A stretch of 64,000 nucleotides of DNA from JBBDMX01 sp040878035 (GCA_040878035.1 JBBDMX010000059.1:1-64000), one strand, 5' to 3'; shown: positions 17,594 to 26,368, counted from the first letter of the stretch. Notes: generated by a model from the sequence alone, not told the origin. Made by a program: numbers and translations.

Positions 17594-19116
17594 GTCGCCG
17601 CGGGTAACACCATGGTAAATCGGCTGCCGCGGCCCGGGCCGTCGCTCTGCGCCGTCAGGCTGCCGCCATGGTCCTTCACAATAGCGTGGGCGATCGACAA
17701 CCCAAGGCCCGTACCGGACGTGGCTCGCCCCGCGTCGGCCGGCTCATGCCCGCGCTGCCGGCGTTCCGAATAAAACGGCTCGAACACGCGCCCGAGCGTC
17801 GCCGCCGACATGCCCACGCCGTTGTCGATCACCGCCAACTCCACCACGCCATCGCGCCGCCGCAGGCAAATCTCCACATGCCCGTCCGCCTGCCCGCCGA
17901 TTGCCTCCAGCGCGTTGATCGTCAGATTCAGCAGCACCTGCCGTACCTCGTTGGCATTGGCGCGCACTTGCAGTGGCGCCTCGTCGTCAGCATCCACGGT
18001 CACACGGCTGGTCTTGTACCGCCCCACCCCGCTCACCAGCGCCACCACTTCCCGCGCCAGCGCCGCCAGCGAAACGCTGTTGCGCAAGTCCCCCTCGGCC
18101 GGCCCGCGCCGCGATAATGCCAGCAGCCGCTCGGTGATCTCCTTGCAGCGAAACGCCTCCTCGGCGATCACCCGCAGCGACGCCAGCGTCTGCGCCGCCG
18201 CGTCGCCCTCGCCCTTCTCCAGCGCGCGCACGCTCAGCTCGGCGTGACCGGAAATGATGCCCAGCGGGTTATTGATCTCGTGCGCCACGCCGGCGGCCAG
18301 AAAACCCACGCTCGCCAACCGCTCGGACTGCGCCAACTCGCGGCTCTTGGCGGCGACCTTGCCCTCCAGGTCGCGGTACAGGCCGTCCAGCTCCTCGGCC
18401 ATGCGGTTGAAATCCTGCGCCAACTCGGCGAACTCCGTGTCGCCGGCGCCGGGCAATCGCTGGTCGAATTGCCCGCGCGCCAAGCGGGCCACCCCGCCAC
18501 GAAGCGAAGTGAGCGGCCGCATCACCACCCGATGCTGAAGCACACCAGCGACGACCGCGCCCAGCACCAGCGCCCCGGCGAGCAGGCCGATGACCCACAT
18601 CGTGGTATTCACCTGGTGCTGTCGGGCACGCTCGATATCGTCGATCGCGCGGTTGGTGCGCTGCGACATGGCGGCAATGTGGTTCTGCGCCAGGTTCAGG
18701 GCGGCAAAGGCGGCATCGGTTTGCGCCTCATCACTCGTGATGCCACGTGGATCGGCGACCAGCACGATCCGCAGCTTGCTCATCGCCGCCTCGACTGACG
18801 CACGCTGCTGCGCAAGCCAATCCTCCGATCCGCCGGCGCGAGACAGATCAACCTGGTAGCGCTGGAGCTTGGTGGCCGCGCCACCCACACGGGTGGTCAT
18901 CACGCCGGGGTTTCGCACTGGGCCGGTGATCGCCTCTTTGGCGGCGGCGACGTCCAGGCCAAGCGTGTAGAGTTGACGCAATTCACTGTCACGCGCCTCC
19001 CACTGCGCCTGCCGCGTGGAAAGGCCGCGGATACCCCACAACGAGGCCCCGGCCAAAAGCACCAGGCCCACGATCAACGCCGTGATGTGCACCGCCAGTC
19101 GTCGCGCAAGGGTCAT
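17590..19116 (-). CDS. Membrane sensor histidine kinase
   Basis: A 508-residue kinase. One transmembrane segment at about 10-28 and another at about 173-193 flank a roughly 145-residue extracytoplasmic helical sensor. A HAMP domain follows (about 195-245), then the dimerisation box SVGFLAAGVAHEINNPLG with phospho-His279, and an ATPase domain with NALEAI, DNGVGMS, GTGLGLSIAH. The NtrB-like H-box and GHGG/DGPG motifs fit the HPK4 group. Start at 19116 (MTLARRLAV) has GGTGA just upstream; 19128 is an alternative. It pairs with the response regulator downstream. The signal sensed is not apparent. Confidence 0.9.
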   Translation of the reverse strand: MTLARRLAVHITALIVGLVLLAGASLWGIRGLSTRQAQWEARDSELRQLYTLGLDVAAAKEAITGPVRNPGVMTTRVGGAATKLQRYQVDLSRAGGSEDWLAQQRASVEAAMSKLRIVLVADPRGITSDEAQTDAAFAALNLAQNHIAAMSQRTNRAIDDIERARQHQVNTTMWVIGLLAGALVLGAVVAGVLQHRVVMRPLTSLRGGVARLARGQFDQRLPGAGDTEFAELAQDFNRMAEELDGLYRDLEGKVAAKSRELAQSERLASVGFLAAGVAHEINNPLGIISGHAELSVRALEKGEGDAAAQTLASLRVIAEEAFRCKEITERLLALSRRGPAEGDLRNSVSLAALAREVVALVSGVGRYKTSRVTVDADDEAPLQVRANANEVRQVLLNLTINALEAIGGQADGHVEICLRRRDGVVELAVIDNGVGMSAATLGRVFEPFYSERRQRGHEPADAGRATSGTGLGLSIAHAIVKDHGGSLTAQSDGPGRGSRFTMVLPAAT

Positions 19117-19159
19117 GTTCACCAGCATAACGCAGCACACATGGGGAGGGGAAGGAGCG

Positions 19160-19410
19160 GGGATGAACACCAAGACACGAAGGCACGAAGAAAAGGCAAA
19201 TGGACAGAAGGGAGTGGGAACTGCGGATGGCGTTTGATGAAGAAAGGGCCGAAGAGCAGAAAACCTAAAGAAACAGGAAAGACCGGGTGCCAGTTGCTAT
19301 TGCGATCTGCTGCCTTTTCTGATCTCGCCGCATCCGCGTCCATTCGCGTCCATCCGCCGTTCCCATTTCTTCGTGCCTTTGTGCCTTCCTGCCTTCGTGT
19401 TTACATCCCT
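19160..19410. repeat. Long purine/pyrimidine hairpin repeat H3
   Basis: About 250 bp between the divergent kinase and pseudopilin genes. The left arm begins GGATGAACACCAAGACACGA with reiterated CACGAAG. The right arm carries the complementary TTCTTCGTGCCTTTGTGCC and ends near TTTACATCCC. Inner segments also pair (GCGGATGG with CCATCCGC). No gene is seen in this 330-bp gap. Confidence 0.75.
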
Positions 19411-19461
19411 GGATCGTGCAGAAACTGCACCCGCCTCGGGCCCATAGTTATAAGAGCAGGT

Positions 19462-20352
19462 ATGCGAAGGCCAACCGCCCACCGTGCTGGCTTTACCCTC
19501 GTCGAGCTACTCGTGGTGATCTCGATCATCGCATTGCTCATCGGCATCCTGCTGCCGGCGCTGGGGGCGGCGCGAGGCGCGGCACGCACGGCCCTGTGCG
19601 CGTCGAACATGCACCAGATCGCCGTGGGCTATGCGATCTACGGCGTGGACAACAAGGGCATCGGTGTGCCTGGACGCATGCCCAATGTCGCGCCCACTCT
19701 CTATAACGTGGGCAACGGCACGGTCTACCGGCCACGCTGGTTCGTCACCATGGGCGCCTCTGCTGGCTTCTACGCCTTCGAGAATCCCAACGATACGAAC
19801 AACGCCAACGACAACAGCAGGCTGGTAGCCAATAAAGCTTTGCTATGCCCCCAGGTCCCCGAGCGCACCAACAACCGAAACTACGCCTACGGCTACAACT
19901 TCCAGTTTCTGGGCAACAGCCGTCGTTACAGCGGCCAGTACGCCAACTTCCCCGTGAAGGTGGACAGCGTCTTCAGCCAGACGGTGCTGTCGGCCGATAG
20001 CCTGGGCACCGCGGCGCACTACGCTGAAGGTGCCCGCACCGCCTATGTCTCCACGGGTAGCGGCGTCCTTACCGCCGTGAGCAACCACGGCTGGGCCCTT
20101 GACCCGCCACGGCTAACGGGCAACAGTGACACGTGTGACGACGGCAGCCCGGGGATCCGCTCCGGCCCCGACGCCCGCCACAGTGATTCCACCAACGTCT
20201 CTTTCGTCGACGCCCACGTCGAGACCCGTAAGCCCGACGAACTCGGCTACGTCGTCCAAGGTGATGGTAAGTTCAGCTTCAGCGGCGCTGGCACGCACAA
20301 CCGCCAGTTCTCCGGTGATGGCACGGATCGGGATCCACCCCCGATCAACTAA
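19462..20352 (+). CDS. Type II secretion-type pseudopilin (prepilin-type N-terminus)
   Basis: A 296-residue protein with a class III prepilin signal: RAGFTLVELLVVISIIALL at residues 9-27, with cleavage expected before F and E at position 5 of the mature protein. The N-terminal helix continues ILLPALGAARGAARTALCASN, typical of the large planctomycete pseudopilin family. The C-terminal FVDAHVETRKPDE corresponds to the H-x9-DG region. Such proteins are processed by PilD and displayed or used as minor pilins. Start 19462 is the only one giving a short basic leader. Planctomycete genomes carry many copies, so a specific partner system cannot be named. Confidence 0.88.
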   Translation: MRRPTAHRAGFTLVELLVVISIIALLIGILLPALGAARGAARTALCASNMHQIAVGYAIYGVDNKGIGVPGRMPNVAPTLYNVGNGTVYRPRWFVTMGASAGFYAFENPNDTNNANDNSRLVANKALLCPQVPERTNNRNYAYGYNFQFLGNSRRYSGQYANFPVKVDSVFSQTVLSADSLGTAAHYAEGARTAYVSTGSGVLTAVSNHGWALDPPRLTGNSDTCDDGSPGIRSGPDARHSDSTNVSFVDAHVETRKPDELGYVVQGDGKFSFSGAGTHNRQFSGDGTDRDPPPIN

Positions 20353-20459
20353 CCATTGGCGCTGGATTTCCGACATCCAAATCTGGGATTTTGGACCTAT
20401 TTCGGATTCCGGGCTGCTCCGCACCATCACGCACTACCGAGACAGTCCAAACACATAGT

Positions 20460-20488
20460 TTTACGCCCGCCTGGCGTTGTGATATACT
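20460..20488 (+). promoter_or_regulatory. Candidate sigma-70 promoter of rplS
   Basis: TTTACG (20460-20465), a 17-base spacer and TATACT (20483-20488), about 50 bases before the rplS start. The leader then contains CTCGGC-TTGTACCC-GCCGAG, a six-base-pair hairpin of unknown role. Confidence 0.55.
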
Positions 20489-20538
20489 TCTGGGCTCGGC
20501 TTGTACCCGCCGAGATTCAGCCCCCCTATAGGTGCATC

Positions 20539-21006
20539 ATGAGCCAGGACATAATTCGAGGCGTGGAACAGGCCCACATTAAGAGCGACTTGCCGCAGAT
20601 CAAGGTCGGCGACACAGTGGACGTGCATTTCCGCATTATTGAAGGTGAAAAGGAGCGACTCCAGATCTTCGAGGGCGTTGTGATCTCCATGAAGGGGTCG
20701 GGGATCAACCACGCCATCACGGTTCGGCGAATCGTCGCCAACGAAGGTGTGGAGCGCATCGTGCCCGTGCATTCGCCCAAGGTCGCCAAGATCGAGGTCA
20801 AGCGCAGCGCCCACGCCCGTCGGTCCAAGCTCTACTACCTGCGTGAGCGCGTGGGCAAGAAACGCCGCCTGCGTGATCAGCGGCGCGGCTTGGAGACGAT
20901 GCCGCCCGGCGGCGCCGACAGTGCGGCCGCCGAGGCGAGCAAGGCCGCCAAGGCCAGCAAAGCCGCCAAGGCCGCCAAGGCCGAGCCCGCTGCCGCCGGC
21001 GTCTGA
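20539..21006 (+). CDS. rplS: 50S ribosomal protein L19
   Basis: A 155-residue protein whose first about 115 residues are bL19: VGDTVDVHFRIIEGEKERLQ, FEGVVISMKGSGINHAITVRR, GVERIVPVHSPKVAKIEVKR and KLYYLRERVGKK. bL19 sits at the subunit interface of the large ribosomal subunit. The C-terminus is extended by about 35 Ala/Lys-rich residues (SKAAKASKAAKAAKAE), an unstructured tail seen in some high-GC lineages. ATG 20539 has AGGTG upstream. It is separated from the usual rpsP-trmD partners in this window. Confidence 0.95.
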   Translation: MSQDIIRGVEQAHIKSDLPQIKVGDTVDVHFRIIEGEKERLQIFEGVVISMKGSGINHAITVRRIVANEGVERIVPVHSPKVAKIEVKRSAHARRSKLYYLRERVGKKRRLRDQRRGLETMPPGGADSAAAEASKAAKASKAAKAAKAEPAAAGV

Positions 21007-21032
21007 CGATCACCCCAAACCCACCCACCACA

Positions 21033-21057
21033 CAGCCCCGCCGTCATGGTGGGGCTG
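21033..21057 (+). terminator. Hairpin after rplS
   Basis: CAGCCCC (21033-21039) pairs with GGGGCTG (21051-21057) and is followed by TTTGATT, 27 bases after the rplS stop. Terminator-like, with a weak T-run. Confidence 0.6.
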
Positions 21058-21070
21058 TTTGATTGCTGCC

Positions 21071-21670
21071 ATGAACTTCCTGGCCCATCTTTTTCTGGCC
21101 GGCGATTCGCCCCAGGCACGGGTCGGCAGCATTCTGCCTGACCTGGCCCGCCCGCGACCCGTGGTGGCTCAGTTGCCCCACACCATGGCGCAGGCCGTGT
21201 ATCAGCATCGCCTGATCGATCGCTTCACCGATGCCCACCCCATCGTCGCCCGCAGCAAACAGCGCATCCGCCAGCGCCACGGCCACTTCTCCGCCATCCT
21301 GATCGATGTGTACTACGACCACTTCCTGGCGCGCGACTGGCGGCTCCATAGCGATGTGCCGCTGCGTGATTTCATTGCCGGCGCCTATGCCGACCTGGCG
21401 GGTCAGCACGCCGCGATGCCCGCGTCGATGGCGCCCATCATCCAACGGATGATCGCGCAGGACTGGCTGGGCTGCTACACCAGCGTCGAGGGCATGGCGG
21501 TATGCCTGCGCCGGATGTCGCATCGCCTCAGCCAGCGGCTGGGGCGAGAGGTGAAACTGGAGCACGCCGTCGCCGATCTATGCGAACAGGGCCAGGCCCT
21601 GGGTGAAGATTTCCGGGCGTTCTTCCCGCAATTACGGGCCGCCGTCGCATCAGAGGCAAATCTCACGTGA
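21071..21670 (+). CDS. Acyl carrier protein phosphodiesterase-like protein
   Basis: A 199-residue protein of the AcpH family, HD-like metal-dependent enzymes proposed to remove the phosphopantetheine arm from acyl carrier protein. Visible are MNFLAHLFLAGDSP, GSILPDL, YQHRLIDRFTDAHP and ILIDVYYDHFLARDW, which carry the conserved His and Asp residues. ATG 21071 gives the canonical N-terminus, just after the rplS hairpin. Its chemistry in vivo has been debated for the family, so I keep the name descriptive. Confidence 0.85.
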   Translation: MNFLAHLFLAGDSPQARVGSILPDLARPRPVVAQLPHTMAQAVYQHRLIDRFTDAHPIVARSKQRIRQRHGHFSAILIDVYYDHFLARDWRLHSDVPLRDFIAGAYADLAGQHAAMPASMAPIIQRMIAQDWLGCYTSVEGMAVCLRRMSHRLSQRLGREVKLEHAVADLCEQGQALGEDFRAFFPQLRAAVASEANLT

Positions 21671-21703
21671 AGCGTGCCTGCACACGACACGGCAAGGCTC
21701 GCT

Positions 21704-22348
21704 TCACCCGCCGCGTACGCCGAATAGCGCCATAGTGCACCATCCGTTGCCGATGCGGTCGTTGATGGCAAAGCCGCGCAGCGCCGGCGCGCTGACGGGA
21801 TAGCCGCGATCCATGCAGCGCGTGTGCCACGCCAGTACATCGTGTTCCGCCAGCGCTTGATCGATGGTGAAGAGCAGGAGCAGCAGTCCGCCGTGGCGAA
21901 GCAGATTGTCGTTCCAGATTTTGCGAATGTCCTCGGCGACGGGCGCGAGCATTTCGGCGCTGTAGCGGCGGAACGGCCCGGTGCGTTCGAACTGGGCCAC
22001 CGACTTGATCTCCAGCCAGTAGGCTTCCTCGGGGTCGGTGGCCGGACGACTGTCAAAGAGCGTGCCACGCAGGTCCGGATCGCGCAGGGGTAAGTCCGGC
22101 GACGGCGTGAGCACCACATCGCAGCGCTTGCCGTGGCTCTTCTTGGTCCGTTCCCGATCGCAAGGATAGCGCTGCTCTGGCCAGACGCCCCAGCCCGCAT
22201 CGCGCAGCGCCTGATGAATCAACGGGTGCAGGCCCAACTCGTCCAGCGCATCAAAGCCATAGACCGCGTGTTCGAGGTCGTCGGCAGCGGCGCGGCGCTT
22301 GAGCCCGGCCTCCACGGCGTCGGCGATGTCAGCATTATTCCACGGCAT
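21704..22348 (-). CDS. Hypothetical protein with a PD-(D/E)XK nuclease-like motif
   Basis: A 214-residue protein that I do not recognise as a named family. It contains KRCDVVLTP followed about 35 residues later by YWLEIKSVAQFE, which fits the D...ExK active-site pattern of restriction-like nucleases, with hydrophobic strands around it. Start 22348 (MPWNNADIADAVEAG) is chosen because the longer frame is a shadow. It stands alone, ending 34 bases from the convergent acpH-like gene. Nuclease activity is inference from the motif; the protein could also be an inactive relative. Confidence 0.6.
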   Translation of the reverse strand: MPWNNADIADAVEAGLKRRAAADDLEHAVYGFDALDELGLHPLIHQALRDAGWGVWPEQRYPCDRERTKKSHGKRCDVVLTPSPDLPLRDPDLRGTLFDSRPATDPEEAYWLEIKSVAQFERTGPFRRYSAEMLAPVAEDIRKIWNDNLLRHGGLLLLLFTIDQALAEHDVLAWHTRCMDRGYPVSAPALRGFAINDRIGNGWCTMALFGVRGG

Positions 22349-22383
22349 GAGTGACCAGAAACTTACCACAGACAGGCGCAGCG

Positions 22384-23424
22384 TTACGCCCTCACCTGCC
22401 GGGCCTCTTCCAGCACGATGCGGTAGTTCTGGATGGGCATGTAATCGGTGAGCGAATTGCCCGTGCCGATCGCCCAATATCCGTCGGCAAAGCACTGCTC
22501 GATTTTCCGGCGCGTGTAGGCGCGAATCTGATCCTCGCTGCCTCGGCAAATCATGTCCACATCCAGCCCGCCCAGCGGTGTGACGCGATCGCCCCACCGG
22601 GCCTTGAACTGCTCGACCGGCAGAATCGCCTCCTCAAACGAATGCTTGGCGTCGATGCGGCAATCGTCGATCAAGTCGTCGTACACCGCCTCCAACTGCC
22701 CGCAGGAATGCAGCACGAACGGCTTGCCCGCGGCGTGCGCCACGTCCGTCATGCGCCGGTAGGTGGGGAACACCAACTCACGCAACTGATCCGGACTCAG
22801 AAACGTGCTCGTGCGAAAGCCCAGGTCGTCGCCCTGACGCAAGGCGCCAATGCTGTCCATCTGCGCCAGCACTTTGTCGGCGGCGACGATCAGGTCGCCA
22901 AGCTTGGCAAAGACGGCCCGCACCAGTTCGGCTTGGTCCATCAGGGCGAAGGCCATGCCCTCGGTGCCGAGCATCGTCGAGGCCCATTCGTAGGGTCCCA
23001 TGCCCACGCCGCCAACGATTTTCACGCCGTCGGGCAGCATCTGCGACACCATCTCGAACGGTGCGAAATCAATCGGCGCCGCTTCGCTGGGCCAGGCATA
23101 GCGCTCAAAATCCTCCATGCTGGTGATCACAACGCGCTCTTCGCTGCCCGCGCCCCGGCGCGTGTCCTTCTTCGGCAGCGGGCAATCGAGCAGCACCTCC
23201 ATGGGCACGCAGTCAAAGCCCATGCTCATCCAGAAATCGACGTAGGTCCGCCACTTGTCCCGGTTATGCATGGGCAGGGCGCACCAAGGCGTACCCATCC
23301 ACGCCTCGATAAACTCGCCGCTGACGACATGCTCGTAGCTCGGCAGATGCGCCGGCCGACTGTCGCGTTGGAGCACCTTCAGGAATTGTGTGAAATCAGG
23401 CTGATGATGGGCTTGCCAGAACAT
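22384..23424 (-). CDS. Uroporphyrinogen decarboxylase-family protein
   Basis: A 346-residue TIM-barrel protein of the URO-D/methyltransferase superfamily: PYEWASTMLGTEGMAFAL, GKPFVLHSCGQLEAVYDDLID, RIDAKHSFEEAI, and GGLDVDMICRGSEDQIRAYTR. The HSCG with following His/Asp residues resembles the zinc-methyltransferase (MtaA/CmuA-like) branch more than heme-pathway HemE. The methyl donor or substrate is unknown. A second, divergent member is at 62929-64000. It is immediately downstream of tRNA-Ala on the same strand. Confidence 0.82.
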   Translation of the reverse strand: MFWQAHHQPDFTQFLKVLQRDSRPAHLPSYEHVVSGEFIEAWMGTPWCALPMHNRDKWRTYVDFWMSMGFDCVPMEVLLDCPLPKKDTRRGAGSEERVVITSMEDFERYAWPSEAAPIDFAPFEMVSQMLPDGVKIVGGVGMGPYEWASTMLGTEGMAFALMDQAELVRAVFAKLGDLIVAADKVLAQMDSIGALRQGDDLGFRTSTFLSPDQLRELVFPTYRRMTDVAHAAGKPFVLHSCGQLEAVYDDLIDDCRIDAKHSFEEAILPVEQFKARWGDRVTPLGGLDVDMICRGSEDQIRAYTRRKIEQCFADGYWAIGTGNSLTDYMPIQNYRIVLEEARQVRA

Positions 23425-23435
23425 AATCGGTCTAA

Positions 23436-23508
23436 TGGAGCCGAGGGGGATCGAACCCCTAACCTCCTAGATGCCATCCAGGCGCTCTCCCAATTGAGCT
23501 ACGGCCCC
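23436..23508 (-). tRNA. tRNA-Ala (anticodon GGC)
   Basis: A 73-base cloverleaf on the minus strand. The acceptor stem GGGGCCG pairs with CGGCTCC and contains the G3:U70 wobble that identifies alanine tRNAs. Anticodon loop ATGGCAT gives GGC, reading GCC codons. The T arm has GGTTCGATCC. Discriminator A73 is followed by TTA, so CCA is not encoded. Confidence 0.96.
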
Positions 23509-23723
23509 GTTGCTTTTCACACGGTGCTTCTCGCACCGCGAGCCGGGCATTATAAAACGTGGGCGACGCCACGGCAAATGGCGTTGTCCGCTGCGCGCGA
23601 AAGCCTGCGACTCGATGAAACGCCGCGGGCCCGGCACCCCCCGCCGCCACGAATCGGCGCGTCGCGCTCGACCCGCGCCGCGGCATATGATATAAACACT
23701 TTTCTGTTCCCACGGAGCCATTG

Positions 23724-24488
23724 ATGTCCCTACATGAGAAACTGCGGCAACTCTTCCTGCTCGACCAGCAGGTGCGCGGGTTGCGGATGCGGCTGGATGC
23801 TGCCGAAAAAAGCCTGGGCATTCAGCAGACGCGCCTGGCGCGGCTCCAGCAGCAACGCCAGGAACTGGCCGATCAGCACAAACAGATCAAGACCAAGGCC
23901 AGCGTGCTCGAGCACCAGACGCGCGACATGGACGAGCACGCCAACCGTCTGCGCGAGCAGATGAACAGCGTGCGCAACAACAAGGAATACTCCGCCCTGC
24001 TGTTGGAGGTCAACACGATCAAACTGGAAAAGGGCAAGATCGAGGACCAGGCCCTGGAACAGATGGGCGAAGCCGACAAACTCGATGTGCAGGTGAAGGA
24101 GATCGAGGCCAAGGTCGCCGAGCAGGAGAAGCTGATGGCCGGCTCCGCGGCGGAGGTCGAGCGCGCCAAGGCCGAGGTGGGCGAACGGTTGACGGAGGCC
24201 AACCACCAGCGCGAAGCGGCGGCGGGTCAGGTACCCGACGACGCCCGCACCATCTACGATCGCCTGGCGCATGTCTACGAAGGCGAGGCCATGGCGGCGG
24301 TTGTCGAGGAAAGCAAGCGACATCGCGAATACTCGTGCGGCGGGTGCTACCTGAGCATCCCCGTCGAACGCGTCAACGCCCTGTTGGTCCGTGACGAAGT
24401 GGTCTGCTGCCCCGGCTGCGGCCGCATGCTTTACCTGGACGAAATCCTCAAGGCATCAAGCAAGGTAGCCGCGGATAAACGCGGATGA
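23724..24488 (+). CDS. Coiled-coil protein with C-terminal C4 zinc ribbon
   Basis: A 254-residue protein: a long helical coiled coil (about 1-195, rich in Gln, Glu, Lys) and a C4 zinc ribbon at the end, CGGCYLSIP...VVCCPGCGRMLY. This matches the CT398-like/zinc-ribbon coiled-coil family found widely in bacteria, with no settled function; links to flagellar or RNA-related processes have been proposed for relatives. ATG 23724 has GGAG upstream. The last residues (KVAADKRG) and the stop codon are encoded by the left arm of hairpin repeat H4. Confidence 0.85.
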   Translation: MSLHEKLRQLFLLDQQVRGLRMRLDAAEKSLGIQQTRLARLQQQRQELADQHKQIKTKASVLEHQTRDMDEHANRLREQMNSVRNNKEYSALLLEVNTIKLEKGKIEDQALEQMGEADKLDVQVKEIEAKVAEQEKLMAGSAAEVERAKAEVGERLTEANHQREAAAGQVPDDARTIYDRLAHVYEGEAMAAVVEESKRHREYSCGGCYLSIPVERVNALLVRDEVVCCPGCGRMLYLDEILKASSKVAADKRG

Positions 24489-24639
24489 ACGCGGATGGGG
24501 AGAGGAAACGCGTAAAAATAGAAAGCAGAAAACGCAGAATAGAAAGAACCTGCCAGGCGCCGTCTGATTTTCTGTCTTTTCTGCTTTCTGGTTTTGCCGC
24601 TTTTCTTTATCCGCCTTCATCTGCGTTCATCCGCGGCTA
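24466..24639. repeat. Long purine/pyrimidine hairpin repeat H4
   Basis: A 174-bp imperfect hairpin. The left arm begins TAGCCGCGGATAAACGCGGA, continues purine-rich with GAAAGCAGAAAACGCAG, and overlaps the last 23 bases of the zinc-ribbon gene. The right arm holds CTGTCTTTTCTGCTTTCTGG and ends CATCCGCGGCTA. The outer 31 bases pair with about three mismatches. Confidence 0.85.
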
Positions 24640-24649
24640 ACTCTCCCCT

Positions 24650-25381
24650 ATGCGTCTACGCATCCACATCGACGGCGGCTCCAGAGGGAATCCGGGTCCC
24701 GCGGCTGTGGGCATTGTCATCCAGGATCCCGATACGTCCGCTTCGCTGCTCGAAGCCGGCTATTTCCTGGGGCGAACCACCAACAACGTGGCGGAGTATC
24801 GCGGCCTGTTGCGCGCCCTGGAAGGGGCCATCAAACTCGGCGCCGACGAGGCGGAGATCATCAGCGACTCGGAGCTGATGGTTCGGCAGATGCGCGGCGA
24901 CTACCGCGTCAAATCGCCCGATCTCAAGCCGTTGTACGATCAGGCCAGGCACCTGCTGGGCAAGTTGAAGAACTGCGAGATTCGGCACGTTCGCCGCGAA
25001 TGGAATCGCCGGGCCGACGAGTTGGCGAACCTGGCGATCGATGCGAAGCGCGATGTGGTGGTGATGTCGATGGACGGGCTGAGCAAGCCAAGCGCGGCTC
25101 CCGGTGCGGGCAGCAGCGTGGTCGCGGCCGCATCCGCCCAGGCGTCGCCCAGATGGGTGGCGACGCTCCAGGGCGCCCCCGGCTCAACGTGCCCGGCGGC
25201 CGACATGAAGCAGCGCGAGTTTGTCTTTGGTCCCACGACGCCCGCGGGCATGTGTGTTCATGCGGCGCAGGTTGCGCTCAACAACGCGCCATCGCCGGGC
25301 AAGGCGGGTGCGAACCAACCCGTGACGGTGCATTGCGATCGATGCGGGGTGGCGATCGAGATACGCAATCGCGGGGATTGA
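24650..25381 (+). CDS. RNase HI-family protein with Cys-rich C-terminal extension
   Basis: A 243-residue protein. Residues 1-135 are an RNase HI domain: RIHIDGGSRGNPGPAA with the first catalytic Asp, NNVAEYRGLLRAL with Glu, IISDSELMVRQM with Asp, and WNRRADELANLA with the last Asp. It would cut RNA in RNA-DNA hybrids. Residues 175-243 are an added domain with four spaced cysteines (CPAADMKQ, GMCVHAAQ, HCDRCGVA), possibly a zinc site. This extension is unlike E. coli RnhA. ATG 24650 immediately follows the H4 repeat. Confidence 0.85.
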   Translation: MRLRIHIDGGSRGNPGPAAVGIVIQDPDTSASLLEAGYFLGRTTNNVAEYRGLLRALEGAIKLGADEAEIISDSELMVRQMRGDYRVKSPDLKPLYDQARHLLGKLKNCEIRHVRREWNRRADELANLAIDAKRDVVVMSMDGLSKPSAAPGAGSSVVAAASAQASPRWVATLQGAPGSTCPAADMKQREFVFGPTTPAGMCVHAAQVALNNAPSPGKAGANQPVTVHCDRCGVAIEIRNRGD

Positions 25382-25384
25382 CTC

Positions 25385-25406
25385 CATGCTCACTCAAGTG
25401 AGCATG
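25385..25406. terminator. Perfect palindrome between convergent genes
   Basis: CATGCTCACT-CA-AGTGAGCATG, ten-base-pair stem, three bases after the RNase HI stop and before the convergent ABC ATPase end at 25430. Terminator-like without a T-run; a related eight-bp version is at 52348-52365. Confidence 0.5.
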
Positions 25407-25429
25407 CCTTGGCGTGAACAGGCATCGCG

Positions 25430-26368
25430 TTACTGCACCAGGCCCTTGGTCAGGCGCATGAACGCGGTTTCGAGGTTGACCTGCTCTTCCTGGAGGCGGG
25501 TGAGTTGGAAGCCGGCGCCGACGAGCTTCTGCGCGATCAGCGCCGGGTCGCCGCCCGACTGGGCCTCGAGCATGACGCGGATGTCGCCGTCGCGTATTTC
25601 CGTGTTGATGACGCCGGGCAGGGTCTTGATGATTTCGGCGGCGGCCTGCATGCGCTGCGCCACGGCGACGTGCACCACCAGCCCGACCTTGGCACGTTCG
25701 AGGATCTCGCGCACGGTGCCGGTGAAGACCATCTGCCCGCGCTCGATGATGCCCACCTTGTTGCACAGGTCCGCCAGCTCCAGCAGGATGTGCGAGCTGA
25801 TGAGGATGGTCTTGCCCATGCGGTGCAACTCTTTGAGCAGCTCGCGGATTTCGATGCGGGCGCGGGGGTCCAGGCCCGACGCGGGCTCGTCGAGCAATAG
25901 CACCTTGGGATCATGCAGCAGCACGCGCGCAAGAGAGAGACGCTGCTTCATCCCGCGGGACAAGCCGTTGCACTCGCTGTCGGATTTGTAGGCCAGGTCG
26001 GTCAGGGCCAGCACGTCATCAACGACGCCCTTGCGTCTTTCGCCGTGGATACCGTAGGCCGAGGCGAAAAATTCCAGGTACTCGCGGACGACCATGTCGG
26101 GATAGGAGCCAAAGTAATCGGGCACGTAGCCGATCAGGGCGCGCACCTGTCGGGCGTTGACGGGGCCGACGGACAGTCCGTCGATGCGTGCCTCGCCCCA
26201 GGTGGGGCGCAGCAGGGTTGCCAGGATCTTGATGGTGGTGGTTTTGCCTGCGCCGTTGGGGCCGATGAAGCCGAAGCAATCGCCCTGCTCGATCTGGAGA
26301 TTGAGGTTGGCCAGGGCGACCAGGTCGCCGTAGCGTTTGGTCAGGTTGATGGTCTGGATCATCGGCAT
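25430..26368 (-). CDS. ABC transporter ATPase (ABC-2/GldA-like)
   Basis: A 312-residue ATPase: Walker A GPNGAGKTTT (about 36-45), signature LSRGMKQRL, Walker B VLLLDEPASGLDP, and a C-terminal about 80-residue domain as in CcmA/GldA/NosF-like exporters. It likely drives an ABC-2-type export or membrane-remodelling complex with the protein encoded just upstream (26469-28880). No ABC-2 permease gene is visible next to it. ATG 26368 or 26362; neither has a strong ribosome binding site. Confidence 0.88.
   Translation of the reverse strand: MPMIQTINLTKRYGDLVALANLNLQIEQGDCFGFIGPNGAGKTTTIKILATLLRPTWGEARIDGLSVGPVNARQVRALIGYVPDYFGSYPDMVVREYLEFFASAYGIHGERRKGVVDDVLALTDLAYKSDSECNGLSRGMKQRLSLARVLLHDPKVLLLDEPASGLDPRARIEIRELLKELHRMGKTILISSHILLELADLCNKVGIIERGQMVFTGTVREILERAKVGLVVHVAVAQRMQAAAEIIKTLPGVINTEIRDGDIRVMLEAQSGGDPALIAQKLVGAGFQLTRLQEEQVNLETAFMRLTKGLVQ

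Noticed and set aside
22351..23724. Long plus-strand open frame of 457 codons opposite the URO-D-like gene
   Set aside because: Composition and His/Gln/Arg-rich translation are typical of antisense shadows in high-GC DNA; the minus frame has clear family motifs.
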